Shown piece by piece: positions 1-5,223 of a DNA stretch of 11,125 nucleotides. The position numbers were made by a program, and so were the translations under genes. The notes under the pieces were generated by a model that was not told the DNA's origin, ran no database searches, and saw nothing but the letters and a program-made list of their open reading frames with translations. This stretch comes from Anaerolineales bacterium (GTDB taxonomy: Bacteria > Chloroflexota > Anaerolineae > Anaerolineales > E44-bin32), in the NCBI GenBank assembly GCA_011772595.1, contig WVZH01000193.1, positions 276-11,400 on the forward strand, read 5' to 3'. Position 1 is the first letter of the stretch; every line of letters begins with the position of its first letter.

Positions 1-227
1 AATAAATCCGGACGCAGGTCCGCGTCGGTGACTACCCACGATCGTACGCCGACCATGGAATCATCCTCCCGCCATGGAAAGATCCAGATCTCGACCAGCG
101 CAGATCCCCTCTGGATTGCGAAGGAGGGTTGTTCCTTGTTCTCAAGGACGAACTCACCGAAGATTTCAGTAAGCCATCTATAGATGTTCTGATAGCATAC
201 TTTCTGCGCTTCAGTTTTGAAGTCCAT
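1..227 (-). CDS. YbjN/CesT-like peptide-binding chaperone domain protein, 3' end missing
   Basis: The gene starts at the ATG complementary to 225-227 and runs off the left edge after 75 codons with no stop. An AAGGAG-type ribosome binding site overlaps the stop codon of the upstream Clp gene, only 5 bp away, so the two are cotranscribed and probably translationally coupled. The visible protein has an amphipathic N-terminal helix (residues about 4-24, containing NIYRWLTEIFGEF), followed by alternating hydrophobic strands (FAIQRGSALVEIWIFPW, then MVGVRSWVV). This helix-then-strands layout fits the YbjN / type III secretion chaperone-like fold, small proteins that bind peptides or partner proteins without ATP. 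The assignment is by pattern only. Lying behind CpaE and Clp genes, it could deliver a client to the Clp protein. The existence of the gene is secure; the family is moderately likely. Confidence 0.6.
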   Translation of the reverse strand, partial: MDFKTEAQKVCYQNIYRWLTEIFGEFVLENKEQPSFAIQRGSALVEIWIFPWREDDSMVGVRSWVVTDADLRPDL

Positions 228-232
228 AGCGT

Positions 233-2419
233 CTACTCCTTCTTTCGTTTTCTGGATTTCTTAGCCACGATGGATCCCCTATCGAGGGTGAGTAAAATTT
301 CGTCCGCACCCCCGTCCTTCGCACCCGAGATATGCATTGAGAGCAGTACGCCAAGATGGGTTTCGACAAGTCGCTCCCAATCTCGGGAAGTCTGCATCTC
401 GTTCTTTTGGGACTCCAGCCACTCGATAATAGAATGGTCCCATGTCAGATTCAAACCTTGGTGTGCGTAGCGTGCTTTGAGCGGCTCGAGCAACGCCTTA
501 CAGTACCAATCCGGATCGGATTCCTGCGCCTTTTCTCCTCCAATGAGGATGAGATCGAGTTGATCTACAAACCGTTTTCCCAACTCCGCTTCTACAAGGT
601 CACGGAGGTCAATTTCCTCTCCTTGATTATCTGTCGAGAAGCCCAATTGTGTTCTCTCCAGCCCAGTCAATTCGGCTGTGAGCAGCACAATCGCATCGCT
701 GAGAAAAATATGCCTCCCTTGGGCGTCTGTGAAGAAGCCGACTTCCAGAGCTTGTGCAATGATTTCGAGAATCGTCGGGTGGCAGGCGTCGATGCGTTCT
801 AATCGGACGACGCTCCAGGGAATCTGTTTGACCTTGTGAAGCAACAGATCGTCGTTATAGCCCACATAGCCAGGAGGGGATCCCAAGAGCATGCTCACAT
901 CGTGAGCGTGAATCATTGTGTTCAGTTCAATCAAAACCTGTCTGTCGCTCGATCCTAGAAAGGCTTTTGCAACTGTCTCGGCCAGGATGTTGATATTCTT
1001 TGCGGCTTGGCCCACCAGCAGTACGACGGCGTTCGGCCGTTCAGTGCGCAGATCTAAACTGTGCATGGTGACGCTTAACCGGGATACAAGGGTTTGGATG
1101 CTTTCCTGGTCAAGCAATCCGGTCAGGAGTAGTTCTTGCTTAAGTGAATCCAGCTGGGAATTCAGGTCTTGGGGCACGCCAATCATGCGCAGCGCAACGG
1201 ATTCTACATCCGTTTTTGTAAGCTTAGGGATGCCCTGGGCAGAAGCGTACGCTGCGCATTGCTCAAGCAAATCTATGGCTTTATCAGGAAAATAGCGGTT
1301 GCGCATTCTTTCAGCAGCAAACTCAACAAGCCATGGCAATACATCGTGCTTGATTTCGACGGTGTTTCGGTTTTGGAAATCGTCCCTGAGAGTTTGAAGG
1401 ACTTCGAGCGTGTCTTCTTTGGATAGCTCCTGAACGAGGATCGGCTGGAATCGGCGCTCCAGCGCCTTGTCCTTCTCGAAATAACGCCGGTATTCAGAAT
1501 CGGTCGTAGCGGCGATGCAGGCGATGTCCCCTTTGGCGAGGTGAGGTTTTAGCATGCTGGAAATATCACTCATCCCGGGCTGACCCCCTGCGCCGATAAC
1601 GGTGTGCACCTCATCGATGAAGAGCAGGTTGCCTTTTTGACTCACCTCCTCGAGCAGGGCTCCCATACGCTTGTCCAACTCACCCACCATGTGCGCGCCT
1701 GCAACGATTGAGGAGGGTTGCAGCATCCAAATCTGGAATCCGTGCAGCAATTCAGGGATTTTGCCATCAACTACCCTCTGGGCTAGTCCTTCTACAATCG
1801 CAGTCTTGCCCACACCGGCATGTCCGATCAAGATGGGATTACGCTTCGTCCTCCGGCAAAGCGTCTCGATGATCAAGTCCAATTCCGTGTCCCTACTCAC
1901 AATTTTGGGAAGTTTTCCCTCTTTTGCTTTCTGCGTTAGGTTGACGCCGAATCTTTCTAGTATAGGGAAGGCGGATCGCTTGTCACTCGTTGAAGGAGTT
2001 GTGGCCTGCTGATGATCGGCTTTTCTTTGCTCGTCTGAATCCGACCACGCAGGGATGAAGTCTGTAATCTCATAATTTGCAGTGGAGAGGATCACGGCGG
2101 CGATATCCCTTTCCACTGCTTGGCCTCTACCGCGGGCACGTGCTCTCTCACGCGCCAGATGGACCAATTCCTCGACTTCAAGTTGTGGGCCTGTCTCTCC
2201 GGAATCCAATCTCTCTTTGAGAAAGTCCCTCAACGTAGTCAGATTGAGCTCTTTGACCATTTCGATGGCCATTTCAGGATGGCGATCCAGAAGCGCCGAT
2301 AAATGGTGAAAGAGCCCCAAATTAGGGTGTTTCGATGTTTCCTGAAAGTGTACGGCATGAAGAATTAACGTCTTCCCGCCCCCTGATATCCCTGTGAATG
2401 CTTGAGCGTAGTTGGTCAT
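233..2419 (-). CDS. ClpC/ClpA-type double-AAA+ unfoldase with a degenerate second ATPase domain
   Basis: This 728-residue Hsp100/Clp protein would unfold proteins and could feed them to ClpP. Residues about 5-115 resemble the two-repeat Clp N domain, and a Ser/Thr/Gln-rich linker follows (about 128-150). D1 (about 165-415) is complete: Walker A GHAGVGKT 199-206, Walker B LLFIDE 265-270, arginine finger within ALERRF 319-324. There is no long M-domain coiled coil, which explains a length below the roughly 810 residues of ClpC. D2 (about 455-690) keeps the pore loop GSPPGYVGY 513-521 and a ClpP-docking-type LGF at 592-594, but its catalytic motifs are gone: Walker A reads GQAAKNIN (470-477), the Walker B DE is ER (541-542), sensor-1 Asn is Glu 583, the arginine finger is Gln 620 and the sensor-2 Arg is Asp 680. 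The tail is Lys/Arg-rich. The start is the ATG at 2417-2419 behind GAGGGAG. It is second in an operon with cpaE. Confidence 0.93.
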   Translation of the reverse strand: MTNYAQAFTGISGGGKTLILHAVHFQETSKHPNLGLFHHLSALLDRHPEMAIEMVKELNLTTLRDFLKERLDSGETGPQLEVEELVHLARERARARGRGQAVERDIAAVILSTANYEITDFIPAWSDSDEQRKADHQQATTPSTSDKRSAFPILERFGVNLTQKAKEGKLPKIVSRDTELDLIIETLCRRTKRNPILIGHAGVGKTAIVEGLAQRVVDGKIPELLHGFQIWMLQPSSIVAGAHMVGELDKRMGALLEEVSQKGNLLFIDEVHTVIGAGGQPGMSDISSMLKPHLAKGDIACIAATTDSEYRRYFEKDKALERRFQPILVQELSKEDTLEVLQTLRDDFQNRNTVEIKHDVLPWLVEFAAERMRNRYFPDKAIDLLEQCAAYASAQGIPKLTKTDVESVALRMIGVPQDLNSQLDSLKQELLLTGLLDQESIQTLVSRLSVTMHSLDLRTERPNAVVLLVGQAAKNINILAETVAKAFLGSSDRQVLIELNTMIHAHDVSMLLGSPPGYVGYNDDLLLHKVKQIPWSVVRLERIDACHPTILEIIAQALEVGFFTDAQGRHIFLSDAIVLLTAELTGLERTQLGFSTDNQGEEIDLRDLVEAELGKRFVDQLDLILIGGEKAQESDPDWYCKALLEPLKARYAHQGLNLTWDHSIIEWLESQKNEMQTSRDWERLVETHLGVLLSMHISGAKDGGADEILLTLDRGSIVAKKSRKRKKE

Positions 2420-2447
2420 TCTTTGATCTCCCTCAGTATGAGGTGAC

Positions 2448-2510
2448 TTACTCGCTACTACTGCTAGAGGCTTTTTCGATCGCCTTTGATTCTCGTGCTT
2501 CCTTGCTCAT
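2448..2510 (-). CDS. Possible 20-residue peptide between cpaE and the Clp gene
   Basis: The cpaE stop overlaps an ATG as TAATG, a common arrangement for reinitiation. The ATG opens a 20-codon frame (MSKEARESKAIEKASSSSSE) that ends 28 nt before the Clp start. The product is hydrophilic, with Lys/Glu alternation and a run of five serines. It has no recognisable domain and no strong ribosome binding site of its own. It may be a real coupled peptide, a translational bridge keeping ribosomes on the message up to the Clp gene, or chance. It is recorded because it fills the only gap in the operon. Confidence 0.2.
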   Translation of the reverse strand: MSKEARESKAIEKASSSSSE

Positions 2511-3673
2511 TACTCGGCCAAAACTATCAACTGTTCCCTGACGATCCCCACCAGCTCCAGCAGCGGCTTCGTCAGCGGGTGCGTCTTGCGATCGATCAAC
2601 AGGGGTTTGCCGCGGTTGATGGCGGTCTTTACCCCTTCACGATCATAGGGAATCTCGACCAGCACCTCCTGCCGCAGGCTCTGCGTTACCTGCTCGGAGC
2701 GGATAGGGTCACCCTTTCTCACCTGGCTAAGGATCAAGCCCACGCGCTCATGCGGGATCCCCAGCTCCCTCAGGGTATCGAGGAAGGCGCGTGCGTTCTT
2801 GATCGACGGGATGTCGGGTGAGAGAACCAGCAGGATCTGATCGCTGGCTTCCAAAGCCGCGAGCGCGATACCGTCGAGATACGAAGCCGTGTCGATGACC
2901 ACGTAGGCGAAGAGTCGCTTGAGCAACTCGAGAACATGGCTGAAGGATTCAGCCTCGATTTCGTCGGCCATCTCCGGGCGGGGCGGCGCAGCCAGGATCC
3001 GCAGGCCGCTCTCATGGGTGAGCAGGATCTCTTGAAGTAGCTCCTCGTCCAACCCTTCGCCGTGGACGGCGACGTCGGCGATGCTGAAATGGGCCTGCAA
3101 GTTAAAGGCGACGGGCACGTCGCCGAACTGTAAGTCGGCGTCGACGAGGACGCAGGGGGTCTCGTCGCTATGCAGCGCCACGGCAAGGTTGGTGGCGATT
3201 ATTGTGCAGCCGACGCCGCCCTTACCACTGTACAGTGAGATGATTTTTCCTAAAGGTCTTCGATCTGGCTTAAGCCCAATATCCGGGGGCGCAGGCGGCA
3301 CACGTTTCTCGGCCGCCTCTCGAATAGCAGAGACTAACAAATCGGGAGAGATGGGTGAGGTCAGGAAATCGGTCGCGCCGCACTTGATCGCCCGGCGAGC
3401 GTGATCCGTCCCGGGTTCAATGGATATCAATATGACTTGTGCGAACTTATCGAGCTTTTTTATCGTCGCTGTTGCCTGAAATCCGTCCATCTCAGGCAGA
3501 CCACGATCCATCAGCACGACATCTGGTGAAGAAGACTCGTAGCTGCTGATCGCTTCCTCACCGGTGTGTACCCTGTCGACGACTTCGATGTCGTTTTCAA
3601 ATTGAAGCAGCTTGGCTAGGTTGTCCGCCGCGGCGACGTTGTCGTCGACGACCAGTACTTTGATCTTATCCAT
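2510..3673 (-). CDS. cpaE: CpaE/TadZ-family pilus-assembly ATPase with N-terminal receiver domain
   Basis: This 387-residue protein joins a CheY-like receiver (about 1-123) to a MinD/ParA-like ATPase (about 143-385). The receiver has the acidic pair D10 D11 and phosphoacceptor D56 in a typical PDVVLMD context, but the usual conserved Lys before Pro is Ser 106 (FLTSP). The ATPase has a deviant Walker A, GKGGVGCT (150-157): signature Lys 151 is kept and the second Lys is Cys 156, as is common in CpaE/TadZ proteins. The phrase LVDADLQFGDV (176-186) is highly characteristic of CpaE, and VVIDTA (258-263) fits the Walker B region. CpaE/TadZ proteins localise the Tad/Flp pilus secretion machine at the cell membrane. 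No other tad gene is visible, so a different role remains possible. The ATG at 3671-3673 has GAGGGAAGGG just upstream. It is first or second gene in the minus-strand operon. Confidence 0.9.
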   Translation of the reverse strand: MDKIKVLVVDDNVAAADNLAKLLQFENDIEVVDRVHTGEEAISSYESSSPDVVLMDRGLPEMDGFQATATIKKLDKFAQVILISIEPGTDHARRAIKCGATDFLTSPISPDLLVSAIREAAEKRVPPAPPDIGLKPDRRPLGKIISLYSGKGGVGCTIIATNLAVALHSDETPCVLVDADLQFGDVPVAFNLQAHFSIADVAVHGEGLDEELLQEILLTHESGLRILAAPPRPEMADEIEAESFSHVLELLKRLFAYVVIDTASYLDGIALAALEASDQILLVLSPDIPSIKNARAFLDTLRELGIPHERVGLILSQVRKGDPIRSEQVTQSLRQEVLVEIPYDREGVKTAINRGKPLLIDRKTHPLTKPLLELVGIVREQLIVLAE

Positions 3674-3884
3674 CGACCCTTCCCTCGACTGGAACCCTCT
3701 CTTGGCTCAAGCATGCATAAGTTCGTGCCTCGGTTCCGATAAGGCGTATGATCATCGAGGGAGGTAAATCGTTTTCGTACACTCCTTGCTTCGCTTCGAT
3801 TTCAGCGCGCAGAGCGTCGTGAGGGGGAGGGGGAGCTGTGCGTGTCGCTTGGGGTGATCGATGTTGCGAGGGCGCGCCTATCAG
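3666..3884 (-). CDS. Possible 72-residue small protein with a CTG start upstream of cpaE
   Basis: An open frame runs into cpaE and stops at TAA 3668-3666, overlapping the cpaE start by 8 nt, an arrangement typical of coupled genes. There is no upstream ATG, GTG or TTG in frame. A CTG at 3884-3882 lies 9 nt after a perfect GGAGG (3898-3894). The predicted product begins with a Pro-rich segment (residues about 11-21, with four consecutive Pro), then a charged helix (HDALRAEIEAKQG, 22-34) and LPPSMIIRLIGTEARTYA (40-57). An internal ATG (3755-3753) gives a 29-residue version but lacks a ribosome binding site. I do not recognise the family. The protein-like sequence and stop/start overlap argue for coding; the missing start codon argues against, or for a decayed or interrupted gene. 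Confidence 0.33.
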   Translation of the reverse strand: MIGAPSQHRSPQATRTAPPPPHDALRAEIEAKQGVYENDLPPSMIIRLIGTEARTYACLSQERVPVEGRVDG

Positions 3885-4148
3885 TTTTAGTTTCCTCCGG
3901 TCCTCAGGGGACCGGACTCCTCTAGTTTACAGGAAATGTGGGAGTGGAGAGTATCCGACGAAGGTACCTCTGTCGGCGGGAGATCGCGACTCCCTCACTT
4001 GACGCGAGGTGATGGTCAACGAGCAACGTCCTCCTATGTGCATCGTCTATTGGTGAGCTGGTCGAGAAATTGGACCAAACACGTGAGCAACGGGTATTCT
4101 GCAATAGCGAAACCCAAATTCTTTACAAATTCCCGACAGCCATTGTGC
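3885..4148. other. Divergent intergenic region between the cpaE operon and higBA
   Basis: This stretch should carry the minus-strand promoter of the cpaE operon, but I found no convincing -35/-10 pair on that strand. It holds the inverted repeat at 3896-3916, described separately, and a weaker dyad, GGGAG (3978-3982) with CTCCC (3990-3994), around a TCGCGA centre. A minus-strand frame ending at 3922 is judged spurious. No gene is supported here. Confidence 0.5.
3896..3916 (-). promoter_or_regulatory. Perfect 8-bp hairpin overlapping a Shine-Dalgarno-like GGAGG
   Basis: The arms TCCGGTCC (3896-3903) and GGACCGGA (3909-3916) pair perfectly around a 5-nt loop. Read on the minus strand, the 3' arm ends inside the GGAGG at 3898-3894 that precedes the possible CTG-start ORF, so the stem would partly hide that ribosome binding site. 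No T-run follows on either strand, so it does not look like a terminator. It could equally be a DNA-binding site. Confidence 0.4.
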
Positions 4149-4177
4149 TTGACACCATTAGCGTGAGGTGCTGTTAT
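4149..4177 (+). promoter_or_regulatory. Sigma-70-type promoter of the higBA locus
   Basis: A consensus -35 TTGACA (4149-4154) is followed after 17 nt by TGTTAT (4172-4177, 4 of 6 matches). An overlapping TTATAT/TATATT could serve as -10 with a longer spacer. It lies directly before the ATG at 4182 that was probably the start of higB, so it is the native toxin-antitoxin promoter and now effectively drives higA. HigA proteins usually repress their own promoter, so an operator is expected here, but I cannot delimit it. Confidence 0.6.
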
Positions 4178-4181
4178 ATTT

Positions 4182-4329
4182 ATGAATTCCACCTGGAAAT
4201 CGATTGCAGAAACTGAAGGGAGATCGGGAAGGCCAGTACAGTATTCGCATCAACGACCAATGGAGAGTCTGTTTTGTGTGGCGTGAAGGTCATGCTTATC
4301 AAGTGGAAATCACGGATTACCATAGTTAA
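4182..4329 (+). pseudogene. higB: HigB toxin remnant, N-terminal half deleted
   Basis: The frame 4186-4329 encodes 47 residues matching the C-terminal half of RelE-fold HigB toxins: IPPGNRLQKLKGDREG, then YSIRINDQWRVCFVW and a final VEITDYH, a hallmark HigB ending. HigB normally has about 92 residues, so about 45 N-terminal residues are absent. The promoter and an ATG (4182-4184) sit immediately upstream, but that ATG is out of frame and reads 34 unrelated residues; an in-frame TGA (4183-4185) also precedes the remnant. No HigB N-terminal sequence is seen further upstream. The simplest reading is an internal deletion joining the start region to codon about 45. HigB cleaves mRNA on the ribosome; this remnant should be inactive. 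It stops 11 nt before higA. Confidence 0.85.
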
Positions 4330-4340
4330 GGAAGATGGAT

Positions 4341-4625
4341 ATGAACAATAGAGAGATTCCACCCATTCACCCAGGCGAAATTCTTCTTGAGGAGTTTCTT
4401 AAACCGGTGGGCATTTCCCAATACCGGCTTGCAAAGGATACCAATGTTGATCCTCTACGGATAAACGAAATTGTTCATGGTCAACGCTCCATCACAGCGG
4501 ATACTGCCCTTCGACTGTCTCGCTCCTTTGGAACATCTGAAAGATTCTGGCTTAATCTTCAGGCACGTTATGACCTCGAGTTGCAGAAGATGGAGCTCGG
4601 AGATCGGCTTGAGAGAAGAAGTTAG
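4341..4625 (+). CDS. higA: HigA-family antitoxin, XRE-type helix-turn-helix protein
   Basis: A 94-residue DNA-binding antitoxin. It opens with the HigA signature IHPGEILLEEFLKP (about residues 8-21), followed by the helix-turn-helix (ISQYRLAKDTNVD, then INEIVHGQRSIT) and the family ending RFWLNLQARYDLE. HigA normally binds and neutralises HigB and represses the operon promoter. The start at 4341 has AAGGA 8 nt upstream; the in-frame ATG at 4335 is too close to that site. The gene is complete and intact although its toxin is broken, so it may persist as a solitary repressor or as an antidote to HigB toxins encoded elsewhere. Confidence 0.95.
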   Translation: MNNREIPPIHPGEILLEEFLKPVGISQYRLAKDTNVDPLRINEIVHGQRSITADTALRLSRSFGTSERFWLNLQARYDLELQKMELGDRLERRS

Positions 4626-4796
4626 AGCATTGGCGTAGGTTTATCTTAGCACCTGAGTAGCCCTGTATCATAATTTTTCCCTCTAATTCGTGTTAATGAA
4701 AAAAAAAGCAAGGAATGAGCAGCTTCCGATATTTAGCTTAATCCTTACATTCTCCCCTCGATAATTGTACGCCGCCTTGAGTGACAGCCTTCATGG

Positions 4797-4825
4797 TTGA
4801 CTCCACCGAAAACATCCAATATCAT
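4797..4825 (+). promoter_or_regulatory. Predicted sigma-70 promoter of the transporter operon
   Basis: TTGACT (4797-4802, 5 of 6) and TATCAT (4820-4825, 5 of 6) are separated by an optimal 17 nt. It points towards the substrate-binding lipoprotein gene, the next gene on this strand. Promoters closer to the gene cannot be excluded, but none matches as well. Confidence 0.55.
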
Positions 4826-4833
4826 AATATTGG
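4816..4833. promoter_or_regulatory. Palindromic operator candidate over the -10 box
   Basis: The arms CCAATAT (4816-4822) and ATATTGG (4827-4833) form a perfect 7-bp inverted repeat with a 4-bp centre. It covers the predicted -10 box and start site, the position expected for a repressor such as a LacI- or GntR-type regulator. No regulator gene is present in the window to match it. Confidence 0.45.
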
Positions 4834-4876
4834 TACATTTCACATAGTGATTTCCTTTCAAGTCGTTTAACCATTG

Positions 4877-4988
4877 GTATGACATTCATACTGGGCAGGT
4901 AATAAGCACAACCAGGTCCCTTCTGTTTGTGTCGGTTTAGGCTGGTTGTGAATGGTTTCATGCATTGGTTTTAACCAACGTATGAATG
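4877..4988 (+). promoter_or_regulatory. Nested inverted repeats, possible structured leader RNA
   Basis: An outer perfect 9-bp repeat, CATTCATAC (4883-4891) with GTATGAATG (4980-4988), encloses a second perfect 9-bp repeat, CACAACCAG (4907-4915) with CTGGTTGTG (4942-4950), and a small dyad, TTGGTT (4965-4970) with AACCAA (4973-4978). In RNA this would make a three-way junction. The left outer arm can instead pair locally: GTATGA (4877-4882) with TCATAC (4886-4891) around a 3-nt loop. The two pairings exclude each other, as in attenuators. Alternatively these are DNA operator half-sites: GTATGA occurs three times. Confidence 0.4.
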
Positions 4989-5062
4989 ATTAGTAGTCGT
5001 CGCTCAATCTACGCTTGAAGGGAAGGGGTCAAGCAAAGTTCGATCATAAGCCCCGCTTTTAA

Positions 5063-5085
5063 TCGATCCAGGCTTCGTGGATCGA
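5063..5085 (+). repeat. 8-bp hairpin in the operon leader
   Basis: TCGATCCA (5063-5070) pairs perfectly with TGGATCGA (5078-5085) around a 7-nt loop. No T-run follows, so it is not an obvious terminator. It may be a leader RNA hairpin or a protein binding site. Confidence 0.4.
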
Positions 5086-5166
5086 CATCCTCACGAGACT
5101 CTATTTGGGGTGGAAGGAGCATAGGGAAGAGCGAAACGATCCAGTGCATAAACAGAAGGAGGGGAT

Positions 5167-5208
5167 ATGCATGATCAGATGAGCACCACCTGGGCAAGAC
5201 ACGAGTAG
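5167..5208 (+). CDS. Possible 13-residue leader peptide upstream of the lipoprotein gene
   Basis: AAGGAGG (5156-5162), stronger than the site used by the real gene, lies 4 nt before an ATG that opens a 13-codon frame (MHDQMSTTWARHE) ending 15 nt before the lipoprotein ATG. A second in-frame ATG (5179) lies further from the site. Translation here could keep ribosomes over the junction or sense an aminoacyl-tRNA supply, although the peptide has no run of a single amino acid as classical attenuator peptides do. It may also be chance. Confidence 0.35.
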   Translation: MHDQMSTTWARHE

Positions 5209-5223
5209 ATAGGAGCTGAAGAG

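Larger units (their letters stand above)
4626..5223. other. AT-rich non-coding region: promoter and long leader of the transporter operon
   Basis: About 600 bp without a convincing full gene, visibly more AT-rich than the flanking genes. It contains, in order, a run of nine A (4699-4707), a promoter with an overlapping palindrome (4797-4833), nested inverted repeats (4877-4988), a hairpin (5063-5085), and a 13-codon leader ORF (5167-5208). If transcription starts near 4832, the leader before the lipoprotein gene is about 390 nt, long enough for RNA-based control. No clear terminator for higA was found. I do not recognise any known riboswitch class, including the cobalamin one that a corrinoid-dependent pathway might suggest. 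Confidence 0.6.

Noticed and set aside
2369..2392. A GISGGGKT stretch (residues 10-17 of the Clp protein) that matches a P-loop pattern.
   Set aside because: It sits at the start of the Clp N domain, with no following Walker B or nucleotide-binding fold; the real P-loop is at residues 199-206. Probably a chance match.
3922..4104. Minus-strand 60-codon frame containing LLVDHHLASSEGV, faintly like the start of a response regulator.
   Set aside because: Only about 14 residues resemble a receiver, key acidic residues are wrong, and nothing downstream continues the fold. Treated as chance.
4182..4286. 34-codon frame starting at the former higB ATG.
   Set aside because: It is the out-of-frame reading of the higB remnant; the conserved HigB residues are in the other frame.
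4699..4726. Run of nine A preceded by a weak dyad (GGAA/TTCC), a possible terminator for minus-strand transcription.
   Set aside because: The stem is only 4 bp and no minus-strand gene lies to its right that would need a terminator.
4834..5223. Cobalamin riboswitch, looked for because corrinoid-dependent enzymes may be encoded downstream.
   Set aside because: I could not find a recognisable B12 box or the expected surrounding helices; the inverted repeats present do not match that class.
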